From the NCBI RefSeq assembly GCF_900156915.1, contig NZ_LT732535.1, positions 327,120 through 391,119 of the forward strand: DNA of 64,000 nucleotides, in the 5' to 3' direction. The position numbers were made by a program, and so were the translations under genes. Positions 46,481 to 54,033 of this stretch are shown piece after piece (position 1 is the stretch's first letter; the number at the start of each line of letters is the position of its first letter). The notes beneath the pieces are model-generated. The model searched no databases. It was not told the origin of the DNA and worked only from the letters and a program-made list of their open reading frames with translations. The DNA is from Sediminibacillus massiliensis. GTDB lineage: Bacteria > Bacillota > Bacilli > Bacillales > Amphibacillaceae.

Positions 46481-47605
46481 ATGGCACAAGTAAATGAAGA
46501 AAGGTTAGTGAACGAGTTTATCGAATTAGTGAAGGTAGACTCTGAAACAAAAAACGAACAACAAATCGCGGAAGTTTTGAAGAAGAAGTTCGGTGATTTG
46601 GGTTTGGAAGTCATAGAAGATGACAGTAAAGCAAAAACAGGTCATGGTTCCGGGAATTTGATTTGTAATCTGAAAGGTTCAGTTTCAGGGAAGGATACCA
46701 TTTACTTCACTTCCCATATGGATACAGTTGTTCCGGGTCAGAATATTAAACCTTCTATCAAGGACGGCTATATTGTGTCTGATGGTACAACCATTCTAGG
46801 AGCTGATGATAAAGCGGGTCTTGCTGCAATGCTCGAAGCGATCCGTGTATTGAAAGAAAATGATATCAAGCATGGAGACATTCAATTTGTCATTACAGCG
46901 GGAGAAGAATCCGGACTTGTCGGAGCAAAGGAAATCGACACTTCTCTGCTTCAAGCCGACTATGGCTATGCTATCGACAGTGATGGGGCGGTAGGGAACA
47001 TAATTGTTGCTGCTCCGACTCAGTCCAAAATAAAGGCTATCGTCAAAGGAAAGACGGCCCATGCCGGAGTAGCACCCGAAAAAGGTGTCTCTGCGATCAC
47101 ACTGGCTGCCAAAGCAATAGCCAAAATGCCGCTTGGAAGAATTGATGAAGAGACAACAGCCAATATTGGCCGATTTGAAGGTGGTTCGCAAACAAATATA
47201 GTCTGCGATCATGTGGAAATATTAGCTGAAGCACGTTCCCTTGTTCCAGAGAAGATGGAAGAACAAGTGAACAAAATGAAGAAAGCATTTGAAGAAACAG
47301 CCGCAAGCCTTGGCGGGAGCGTCGAGTTGGATATTCAAGTGATGTATCCGGGGTACAAACAACAAGCAGGTGATCATGTCGTGGAGGTTGCCAGGAATGC
47401 TGCTAAATCAATCGGCAGAGAAAGCGAATTGTTGAAAAGCGGCGGCGGCAGCGATGCCAATGTGATTGCAGGTCATGGAATACCTACTGTCAACCTTGCC
47501 GTAGGTTATGAAGAAATCCACACAACGAATGAACGGATGCCTGTCGGTGAGCTAGTAAAAGCAGCTGAGTTGATTACAGCCATTGTAAAAGAGGCATCAA
47601 AATAA
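46481..47605 (+). CDS. yqjE: Tripeptidase T-like M20 peptidase, YqjE
   Basis: A 374-residue zinc peptidase of the M20/PepT group. Metal-site segments are SHMDTVVPG, LGADDKAGLAAMLEA and the catalytic TAGEESGLVGAKE. The ending SGGGSDANVIAGHGIPTVNLAVGYEEIHT is spread over about 312-345. The insert at about 180-290 is the dimerisation domain. The ATG follows AAGGAGG. It lies about 110 bases after yqjD as in B. subtilis. Confidence 0.93.
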   Translation: MAQVNEERLVNEFIELVKVDSETKNEQQIAEVLKKKFGDLGLEVIEDDSKAKTGHGSGNLICNLKGSVSGKDTIYFTSHMDTVVPGQNIKPSIKDGYIVSDGTTILGADDKAGLAAMLEAIRVLKENDIKHGDIQFVITAGEESGLVGAKEIDTSLLQADYGYAIDSDGAVGNIIVAAPTQSKIKAIVKGKTAHAGVAPEKGVSAITLAAKAIAKMPLGRIDEETTANIGRFEGGSQTNIVCDHVEILAEARSLVPEKMEEQVNKMKKAFEETAASLGGSVELDIQVMYPGYKQQAGDHVVEVARNAAKSIGRESELLKSGGGSDANVIAGHGIPTVNLAVGYEEIHTTNERMPVGELVKAAELITAIVKEASK

Positions 47606-47615
47606 GAGTGCCGGA

Positions 47616-47637
47616 GGAGAGGTGAGAGCACCTCTCC
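47616..47637 (+). other. Perfect hairpin without T tract after yqjE
   Basis: GGAGAGGTG, loop AGAG, then CACCTCTCC, with no following T run. It lies between yqjE and the OsmC gene. It may protect an mRNA end or act as a weak pause; it is not a standard terminator. Confidence 0.6.
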
Positions 47638-47701
47638 CTACCATGGAAGCATAAGTTTAGCCTGTATACATAAAATACATGTTAGTGAAAGGAGAGTTTG
47701 C

Positions 47702-48127
47702 TTGAAGACTACAATTAAATGGGATGAAAAGATGGCTTTTTCCAGTATCACCCCGTCCGGCCATGAAATCCACATGGATGCTTCCGAAGAAGTCGGAGGG
47801 ACAAACAGCGGCGCAAGGCCGACTGAACTGCTTCTCAATGCTGTAGCTGGATGTACGGGAATAGACATCATTTCAATTCTCAAGAAGATGAGACTGGAAC
47901 CAGAGAGTTTTGAAATGGAAGTACAGGGAGAACGTGCGGATGAACATCCGAGGAGATTCACGAAAATAAGTATTCATTATTCATTGACAGGCGACTTACC
48001 GGAAGAAAAAGTGGCTAGAGCTATAAAGTTATCGAAAGATACTTACTGTTCTGTTTCTCATTCTTTAAGTTCTGACATCCGCGTAAGTTTTTCTATCAAT
48101 GGGGTTAAGGCTGAAAAGGAAATATAA
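47702..48127 (+). CDS. OsmC family protein
   Basis: A 141-residue OsmC/Ohr-family protein; members reduce organic hydroperoxides through two cysteines. One Cys is in the helix start AGCTGIDIISIL (about 60) and the second in DTYCSVSHSL (about 117), as required. ELLLNAVAGC is the family helix. It looks closer to the YhfA-type branch than to Ohr. TTG start at 47702 with AAAGGAGAG upstream. A strong terminator follows. Confidence 0.9.
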   Translation: MKTTIKWDEKMAFSSITPSGHEIHMDASEEVGGTNSGARPTELLLNAVAGCTGIDIISILKKMRLEPESFEMEVQGERADEHPRRFTKISIHYSLTGDLPEEKVARAIKLSKDTYCSVSHSLSSDIRVSFSINGVKAEKEI

Positions 48128-48133
48128 TTTGTT

Positions 48134-48168
48134 AAAAAAGCTGTCAGCCACATGGTTGACAGCTTTTT
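48134..48168 (+). terminator. Terminator after the OsmC gene
   Basis: AAAAAGCTGTCA and TGACAGCTTTTT pair, with inner CCA/TGG, followed by the T run. Confidence 0.92.
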
Positions 48169-48222
48169 AACGAATTTGGGGAAGAATATCTCGTTGTGTT
48201 ATATAATATTATTATGTAAACT

Positions 48223-48265
48223 AAACCGAACTACAAGGGATGAGACACCCCTCGTAGCTCGGTTT
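48223..48265 (-). terminator. Hairpin downstream of the CMD-family gene
   Basis: AAACCGA...TCGGTTT with inner CTAC/GTAG and AGGG/CCCT complementarity lies directly at the gene's 3' end. The T tract on the minus strand is weak. Confidence 0.55.
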
Positions 48266-48640
48266 CTAGTGAGCACGATTTTCATAATAATCGAATGTAT
48301 CCATGACAAGGGTTACGCCCTGTGAAAAGGCAGCCCCGCCGCCAAGTGCAGCACTGACCGCCACTGTTTCCATTATTTCTTCTTCAGTAGCCCCATGTTC
48401 AACAGCACCTTTTGTATGATACATAATACAATACTCGTCTTGGGAATAGATACTGATACCGAGAGCTATCAATTGTTTTTCCTTTTCGCCAACCGAACCA
48501 GCTTGGAAACAAGCTTCGGTAAAATCGAAGTAACCTTGTGTCATTTTCGGTAAGGCTTTCTGGAACCTGCTGCTGCCTTCTTTATAATCCAAAATCGAAT
48601 CATCAAAGAAATTGCTTACTTCCTCAAATGGCATATCCAA
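48266..48640 (-). CDS. Carboxymuconolactone decarboxylase (AhpD-like) family protein
   Basis: About 124 residues of the CMD/AhpD fold. The helix EKQLIALGISIYSQDEYCIMYHTKGAVEHG (about 55-84) is the family core. The usual CxxC has become C-I-M-Y: only the first cysteine and the following His remain, so AhpD-type disulfide chemistry is unlikely. I place the start at TTG 48640, eight bases after GGAG; ATG 48634 is close behind, and ATG 48673 has no ribosome binding site. Function unknown. Confidence 0.82.
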   Translation of the reverse strand: MDMPFEEVSNFFDDSILDYKEGSSRFQKALPKMTQGYFDFTEACFQAGSVGEKEKQLIALGISIYSQDEYCIMYHTKGAVEHGATEEEIMETVAVSAALGGGAAFSQGVTLVMDTFDYYENRAH

Positions 48641-48803
48641 TGTTTTCACTCCAATTCTTGATTTCAGACGCATTTATAGCATGACGAAACACGCGCGTGT
48701 TGATTCGCGGTATTAAATGGAAAGCGTGTAACAGTTCTATGCAGTAAGTTTACTTCCGTTATAAAAGGGAACTTTGATGATAAATGAAGAAAGGGAGGAT
48801 TTT

Positions 48804-49160
48804 ATGTTAAGCTTTCTTCCAAGTCAGGATGACCATACAATCGCAGTAGAGTTTGAGGGAAAAGCAACAAAAGAGGACGCTGAAAAATTGGATCTGCAAG
48901 TGAATCAGAAGTTTGGCGATAAAGAAAAATTCAATATACTCGCTGTCATGCATGACATAGAAGGAACCACGTTGAAAGGGATGACAGAGGGTATGAAATT
49001 CGACACAAAGCGTTGGAACCAGTTTCGTAAATTTGCTGTAGTAAGTAATAAAGATTGGTTGGAAACTTCTGCCGGTATCGGCAGCTATCTTCCTGGTGTG
49101 ACAGCTGAACATTTTAAGAAAGATCAACTGGATGAGGCGTGGCAATGGATTAAGAATTAA
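48804..49160 (+). CDS. STAS/SpoIIAA-like domain protein
   Basis: A 118-residue single-domain protein of the SpoIIAA-like/STAS group (older DUF3478). DHTIAVEFEGKATKEDAEKL and the KDWLETSAGIGSYLPGVTAEHF segment are typical. The family may bind lipids or act in stress signalling, but no function is proved. The ATG at 48804 follows GGGAGG; an in-frame ATG at 48774 does not. It stands alone. Confidence 0.82.
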   Translation: MLSFLPSQDDHTIAVEFEGKATKEDAEKLDLQVNQKFGDKEKFNILAVMHDIEGTTLKGMTEGMKFDTKRWNQFRKFAVVSNKDWLETSAGIGSYLPGVTAEHFKKDQLDEAWQWIKN

Positions 49161-49492
49161 ACAAAAAAGAGGGGCAGATGGAATATTAAAGGGTTCCATT
49201 TTAAGATGCATTTCTAAAAAAGAGGGTAAAATACAATTGAATTGACAAGCGAAATGACATATAAAAATAATGATTAAAACCAGTTATTGGTCAAAGTCTT
49301 GCCATATTAGTGGTAAGGCTTTGTTGCATTGTTGGAATATGTTGTTTTTAGAGATGCTGTTAAAAATTACCGGATTTAGAATATTTATGTTAAATTAATT
49401 ATAGAGTTTGTGAAGGAAAGTTCTTAAACTAAATGGGCAGGATAGCGTAAGAAAAGATAAATAATTGTTTTTAAATAGAGGAGATACAAAAT
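49161..49492. other. AT-rich intergenic stretch with repeat fragment and hairpin
   Basis: No gene is seen in these 332 bases. They contain a 12-bp-spaced repeat fragment (AATACAATTGAA, TTGACAAGCGAA, ATGACATATAAA at 49230-49265). A hairpin, AAAGTCTTGCCA/TGGTAAGGCTTT (49293-49322), has no T run. The DJ-1 gene leader follows. Base composition is more AT-rich than the genome neighbourhood. Confidence 0.6.
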
Positions 49493-50119
49493 GTGAAAAA
49501 ACGAAAGGTCGGAATTTTACTGTTTGATTATGTTGATGTTTTAGATTTTGCTGGTCCAGCTGAAGTTTTATCATTAACTGCAAATAATAAAGCCGAACAA
49601 ACATTAACCCTTTATAAAAAGCAACTATTACCAACGAGACCATTTGAAGTATTTACCCTTTCGGAAACAGGCAAGGGGATAAAAACTCATTCAGGAACAA
49701 AAATAGAGCCTGATTTTAGTATTAATGATAGGCATCCTACATTAGATATTTTAATAATTCCAGGTGGTCCTTTAAGAGCGGTTCAAAATATAGCTAAAAA
49801 CCAAAAGATATTAGACTGGATTAAGAAGCATAAAAATATTGAATATATAAGTTCTGTTTGCACTGGAGCATACATATTAGGGGGAACTGGCTTGTTAGAT
49901 GGAAAGAAAGCTACTACCCATCATTTAGCATTGAAACTGATACAGGAAAAATATCCTGAGATTCAAGTTTTATCCGATAGAAAAGTAGTACAAGATGGCA
50001 ACATCATAACCTCTGGGGGAGTTTCTTCAGGAATAAATATGGCACTGTATGTTGTTAAGCGGGTTTTGGGAGAAACTATTGCTGAAAGAACTGCTAAAAC
50101 ATTAGAATTTACAATTTAA
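49493..50119 (+). CDS. DJ-1/PfpI family protein
   Basis: A 208-residue protein of the DJ-1/PfpI class I glutamine-amidotransferase-like superfamily. The nucleophile elbow is SVCTGAYILGG with Cys123, and THH follows at 142-144. The N-terminal ILLFDYVDVLDFAGPAEVL is typical of the isonitrile-hydratase/AraC-associated branch. Substrate unknown. The GTG at 49493 follows GAGGAGA. The gene uses AT-rich codons unlike its neighbours and is bracketed by 12-bp TTGACA repeats, suggesting it was acquired. It ends at a strong terminator. Confidence 0.88.
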   Translation: MKKRKVGILLFDYVDVLDFAGPAEVLSLTANNKAEQTLTLYKKQLLPTRPFEVFTLSETGKGIKTHSGTKIEPDFSINDRHPTLDILIIPGGPLRAVQNIAKNQKILDWIKKHKNIEYISSVCTGAYILGGTGLLDGKKATTHHLALKLIQEKYPEIQVLSDRKVVQDGNIITSGGVSSGINMALYVVKRVLGETIAERTAKTLEFTI

Positions 50120-50157
50120 ATTTTCACTAAAGGGTGCTTTAGTTGAAGAAGAAAAAT

Positions 50158-50187
50158 AAAAGAGCTTGGATTCCAAGCTCTTTTTTG
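50158..50187 (+). terminator. Terminator after the DJ-1/PfpI gene
   Basis: AGAGCTTG/CAAGCTCT stem with a five-base loop, preceded by A and followed by six T. Confidence 0.92.
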
Positions 50188-50272
50188 ATGGCGCCAAGCT
50201 TACCTTCATATCTTATAAAAGTAATCTCCTTCAAGTACCATTATCCGCTTTAATATAAAATTGCCCCCCTAA

Positions 50273-50332
50273 ATGACAATAGAGTTTACACTTGAATTGA
50301 CATAGCTTTTGACACGTCAATTGACAACCATT
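50273..50332 (+). repeat. Five tandem 12-bp units with TTGACA heads
   Basis: TGACA/TTACA cores start at 50274, 50286, 50298, 50310 and 50322, exactly 12 bases apart. The units are ATGACAATAGAG, TTTACACTTGAA, TTGACATAGCTT, TTGACACGTCAA and TTGACAACCATT. A shorter, same-orientation copy lies at 49230-49265. Such arrays occur at transposase-binding ends (for example IS21-like elements), but no transposase gene is present. Confidence 0.7.
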
Positions 50333-50377
50333 TCTTAATGTACAACAAGTATTGTCATCGAGGGAAAAGAGATATAT

Positions 50378-51172
50378 TTATTTTCTGTCTCCTCCCAACA
50401 AGTCGAATAATCCTCCGGCAATGCTCCCTTCCCCTTTGGAACCGCCTTTTTCAGGCATGGCGGCGAATACCCGGCTAGCGAGCCTGCTGAATGGCAAGGA
50501 TTGGATCCAAACTGTGCCGGGTCCGCTCAGGGTGGCAAAAAACAGGCCTTCACCACCGAACAGGGCTGTTTTTATACCGCCTACATATTCTATCTGATAA
50601 TCGACATCTCCGGTCATCGCTACGAGACAGCCGGTGTCCACTCGCAGCTTTTCTCCATGGAGCAGTTTTTTTTCATGGATAGTTCCACCAGCATGTACAA
50701 AAGCCATCCCATCTCCTTCCAGCTTCTGCATAATAAAGCCCTCTCCGCCAAAAAAACCTGTACCTATTTTTCGCTGGAATTCCACTCCGATTTCAACACC
50801 TTTAGCAGCGGCAAGGAATGCATCTTTTTGACAAATCAATTTTCCGTTTATCTCGCTTAAATCCATCGGGATTATTTTACCAGGGTAGGGAGAAGCGAAA
50901 GATACATGCCTTTTTGTAGTTCCTTCATTCGTAAAGGTGGTCATGAACAGACTTTCACCTGTGATCACTCGTTTGCCAGCACCAAATAGTTTTCCGACAA
51001 TTCCGCCCTTGTCCGCGGATCCATCACCGAAAATAGTTTCCATCCTGATGTCGTCTTCCATCATCATCAAACTTCCTGCTTCAGCTATTACTGTTTCCTG
51101 TGGATCCAATTCTACTTCGACAAACTGCATATCATCTCCATGTAATTTGAAATCGATTTCGTGATTATTCAC
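50378..51172 (-). CDS. TIGR00266/AIM24 family protein
   Basis: A 264-residue beta-helix-type protein of the AIM24/TIGR00266 family, function unknown in bacteria. Repeated Gly-rich motifs GGIVGKLFGAGKRVITGESLFMT (about 52-74), GTGFFGGEGFIMQKLEG and FGGEGLFFATLSGPG are family marks. The frame is open to 51301, but the GTG at 51172 lies five bases after AAAGGGTGA and removes an unrelated, Cys/basic N-terminal stretch. It is divergent from the SIMPL gene. Confidence 0.85.
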   Translation of the reverse strand: MNNHEIDFKLHGDDMQFVEVELDPQETVIAEAGSLMMMEDDIRMETIFGDGSADKGGIVGKLFGAGKRVITGESLFMTTFTNEGTTKRHVSFASPYPGKIIPMDLSEINGKLICQKDAFLAAAKGVEIGVEFQRKIGTGFFGGEGFIMQKLEGDGMAFVHAGGTIHEKKLLHGEKLRVDTGCLVAMTGDVDYQIEYVGGIKTALFGGEGLFFATLSGPGTVWIQSLPFSRLASRVFAAMPEKGGSKGEGSIAGGLFDLLGGDRK

Positions 51173-51322
51173 CGTGGTCACCCTTTCTGTCTTCTTAATG
51201 ATATGTACGGTTTCCGGCAAGAGAAGATTCATAAATTTCCTTTTACTGCATTCATTCCAGTCATAAAATTTCGGACTAGCGCATGAAATAAAAGAAGACA
51301 TTCTAAGTTAAGGGGGTTATCC

Positions 51323-51970
51323 ATGTATTATCCGCCGATGCGTGCCCAGGAAAAAGACCCACCAGGAAAAATGAGGATGGAAGGAAGCGCTCAAACTCTG
51401 CTTCAAGTCGATATAGCGACCCTGCAGCTTGGGGTTCTGACAGTGGGTGATGAATTGACGCAAGTACGGCTGGAAAATTCAGAACAGACCGGCCAAGTCA
51501 TTCAATCTCTGCTGAACCTGGGAATCGAAGAAGCAAATATACAAACTGCCGCCTACCATATTCATCCTGTTTATGATTTTGTCGATAATATACAAGTATT
51601 CCGGGGATACGAAGTGACACATATGCTATCCGTAAAAGTTGTTGATATTGAACAGGTAGGCAGTGCTGTCGATATAGCAGTTCAGCATGGAGCCAATCAG
51701 ATCTCGGGGATTCAGTTCGGTGTAAGTGAGCCAATGGCTTATTATCGGCAACTATTAAATGAAGCAATGGACAACGCTTCAACGAAAGCCCGGGCATTAG
51801 CCCAGTCAATGAACTTGCAATTGAATCCCATCCCTGTGAAAATAAACGAAGTGCCTGATGGAGGCTCCATGCTTGGCGAGTATATGACAACGGGGGTATA
51901 TAACACTTCCATAAGACCAGGACAGCTGGAGTTAACAGCCCGTGTGGTAGTGGAGTTCATTTATTATTAG
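51323..51970 (+). CDS. SIMPL (DUF541) domain protein without signal peptide
   Basis: A 215-residue SIMPL-domain protein; related proteins are mostly periplasmic or surface proteins linked to oxidative stress, and BP26 of Brucella forms channels. The N-terminus (MYYPPMRAQEKDPPG) has no signal sequence, so this one appears cytoplasmic. Core elements are IEEANIQTAAYHIHPVYDF (about 74-92) and a conserved RALAQSMNLQLNPI. The ATG follows AAGGGGG. It is divergent from the TIGR00266 gene. Confidence 0.85.
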   Translation: MYYPPMRAQEKDPPGKMRMEGSAQTLLQVDIATLQLGVLTVGDELTQVRLENSEQTGQVIQSLLNLGIEEANIQTAAYHIHPVYDFVDNIQVFRGYEVTHMLSVKVVDIEQVGSAVDIAVQHGANQISGIQFGVSEPMAYYRQLLNEAMDNASTKARALAQSMNLQLNPIPVKINEVPDGGSMLGEYMTTGVYNTSIRPGQLELTARVVVEFIYY

Positions 51971-52020
51971 TGGAATGTTACAGATTATCAGTGCGATTTC
52001 TGGAGAAACAGCTCAATGTG

Positions 52021-52060
52021 AAAAAGACCTGCTTCCAAGAATAAGGAACCAGGTCTTGAT
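52021..52060 (-). terminator. Terminator of the betaine-type binding protein gene
   Basis: AAGACCTG and CAGGTCTT pair with inner TTCC/GGAA. On the minus strand the stem is followed by five T. Confidence 0.85.
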
Positions 52061-52061
52061 A

Positions 52062-52970
52062 TTATTCTGATTGGCCCGTCCACTCTTCGACAAGGTCTTG
52101 ATGTTCATCCAGCCAGTTTCGGGCACCTTCCTCTTCAGATCCTGTTTCATTAATTTCAGCCATTAAACTACCAAGTTGCTGATCGTTTAACATGAAATTA
52201 TCAAACCATTCAACAACTTCAGGTTGGTCTTCTTTTAATCCCAGCCTCGCAGCGTAGGAAATATTTTCCGAATCACCATACACATTTTTAGGGTCTTCGA
52301 GTATTTTTAAATCCATCTCAGCAAAAACCCAGTGAGGCTTCCACAAAGTGACTACTATCGGCTCTTTGTTTTCCATACTGTTCTGTAATTCAGTCAGCAT
52401 GGTAGGTTCAGACGAACTCGCCAGTTCGAAGTTTAAATCATATTCAGAAATTGCCTCTTCGGTTAAGGACATGATGCTTGCACCGGCGTCGATTCCGACA
52501 ATTTGGGAATCGAATTCTTCCGCATGTTGATTCAAATCTTCAATACTGTTGATATCTTCCATATACGAAGGTGTCACGAGAGCCAGGTCTGTCCCTTCAT
52601 ACCATGTTTCACGCCAGTCGATTTCATCTTTATGTTTCTCATAATATGCCTGATCGGTATTTGGCAGCCAAATCTCCATTCCAATATCCAAATCCCCGGC
52701 CGATAATGCCTCATATAAAAAGGCCTTTTCAACAGAGGTCAACTCTACATCGTAACCTTTATCTTCCAATATGAGTTTCCACAAATTAGATACAGCGACG
52801 TTTTCTGCCCAGTTGTTCATCCCGATTTTGATGGTCCCTTTGTCCTGATTATTATCACCATCAGAGTTATTGCCGTTATTTTCATCCGCAGAATTATCTC
52901 CTCCGCAAGCGGATAAAACAAGCATCAGTCCCAGCAACAGGGGAGTGATCCATTTCTTCATGTTGTTCAT
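52062..52970 (-). CDS. Glycine betaine/choline-type ABC substrate-binding lipoprotein
   Basis: A 302-residue lipoprotein with a signal peptide and lipobox LVLSACGG (Cys22). An Asn/Asp-rich linker (25-45) is followed by an OpuAC-type binding domain. GMNNWAENVAVSNLWKLIL and ELQNSMENKEPIVVTLWKPHW are typical, and the conserved Trp residues could form the betaine cage. No ATPase or permease genes accompany it. Compatible-solute uptake fits a salt-tolerant host. The ATG at 52970 follows AAGGAGG. Confidence 0.88.
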   Translation of the reverse strand: MNNMKKWITPLLLGLMLVLSACGGDNSADENNGNNSDGDNNQDKGTIKIGMNNWAENVAVSNLWKLILEDKGYDVELTSVEKAFLYEALSAGDLDIGMEIWLPNTDQAYYEKHKDEIDWRETWYEGTDLALVTPSYMEDINSIEDLNQHAEEFDSQIVGIDAGASIMSLTEEAISEYDLNFELASSSEPTMLTELQNSMENKEPIVVTLWKPHWVFAEMDLKILEDPKNVYGDSENISYAARLGLKEDQPEVVEWFDNFMLNDQQLGSLMAEINETGSEEEGARNWLDEHQDLVEEWTGQSE

Positions 52971-53134
52971 GCATAATCCTCCTTATGTTTTTTTAAACAA
53001 ACAATTTAGAATACCAGAATTTCGTTCTATATTGTTCCCGCAGGCAAGGGACTGATACCTAAAAACATTCGTTTCATTCATAACGGAAAAAAAAGATGAT
53101 ATCCACATTCATTTCATATCAGCTGTAACACTAT

Positions 53135-53893
53135 TTAATATCTAAGGTTGAGCAATACATCCTTTATTTCGCTGTCTTCCATTATCTTATCTTTATATTT
53201 CCTCGTGATTTCCGTCAGGGCGACGTCATGATAGAAAAACTCTGTGAAAAATTTTACCAATGGCCCCGATTTTGTTTGGATTGCCTGCCACTCGTTATTT
53301 TCCATGGCAGCAAAAAGCATTTCTTGTCTATCTGAAATCAGAACCCTGCTTCGTTCCAATTTTCCATGTTCGTGGTCCGGTATCAATATAGAAACGTTTG
53401 GAAGCACGGTTGTTAATTCTCCGATTGAATGGACACTTATCTCAAGTCCTGATTTCTGTTTTTCTTCCAACAACGGCAGGCAAGTGGACAAATCATCCGC
53501 CCATCCGGAAATATGGATGGAATGTTCTGCGGTGCGAATCAACGCTCTGAAGACAGACTGGATTGATGAATCATCTTTTAAAGACCAAACACGGTCATCC
53601 ATAGGTGTTTGTTTGGCTTGAACTTTTCTCAGCTGATCGATGTTATGATCAAAGTCAGCTTTTAATTTTTGGACTGTCGATTCGATGGGAAGAGCTTTGT
53701 ATAACCGTTTTTTTTCAACAGTGGATTCCATCACTAGCCCTTTTTCAACCAACCTCTGGAGCACTTCGTATACCTTGGAACGCGGTACACCTGAGCTCTT
53801 GACAATGGTAGACGCATCCAAAGGCGAGTCTGTATTTATGAGAGATTGATACACTTGGCTTTCATATTTTGTGAAACCAAATTGTTGCAGCAT
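53135..53893 (-). CDS. TrmB family transcriptional regulator
   Basis: A 252-residue regulator with an N-terminal winged helix (LQQFGFTKYESQVYQSLI through SGVPRSKVYEVLQRLVEKG, about 2-60). A coiled-coil dimerisation helix and a C-terminal PLD-like sensor domain with SIHISGWADDLS follow. TrmB proteins often sense sugars or osmolytes. Its ATG follows AAGGAG. It is divergent from an MFS exporter and convergent in transcription direction with the binding protein gene downstream, so either could be its target. Confidence 0.85.
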   Translation of the reverse strand: MLQQFGFTKYESQVYQSLINTDSPLDASTIVKSSGVPRSKVYEVLQRLVEKGLVMESTVEKKRLYKALPIESTVQKLKADFDHNIDQLRKVQAKQTPMDDRVWSLKDDSSIQSVFRALIRTAEHSIHISGWADDLSTCLPLLEEKQKSGLEISVHSIGELTTVLPNVSILIPDHEHGKLERSRVLISDRQEMLFAAMENNEWQAIQTKSGPLVKFFTEFFYHDVALTEITRKYKDKIMEDSEIKDVLLNLRY

Positions 53894-53991
53894 GTTTTGA
53901 CTCCTTGTACTTGTATTTATTTTTTATCATAGCATATCTTTTTCCAATACTTGCAAGAAAGTAAAAAATCATTGTTTTCTCTTGGTGTAAG

Positions 53992-54013
53992 AGTTACCAT
54001 TGTAGTGGTAACT
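53992..54013 (+). promoter_or_regulatory. Inverted-repeat operator ahead of the MFS gene
   Basis: A perfect 8-base inverted repeat AGTTACCA-TTGTAG-TGGTAACT. It overlaps or follows a candidate promoter (TTGTTT at 53972, TACCAT at 53995) and lies 20 bases before the MFS start. The regulator is probably the divergent TrmB protein, which is an inference. Confidence 0.55.
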
Positions 54014-54033
54014 TTATTAGGGGGAAACGTAGA

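Noticed and set aside
50120-50377. Intact insertion sequence around the TTGACA array
   Set aside because: No transposase frame and no matching inverted end are present; only a same-orientation repeat fragment is found about 1 kb away.
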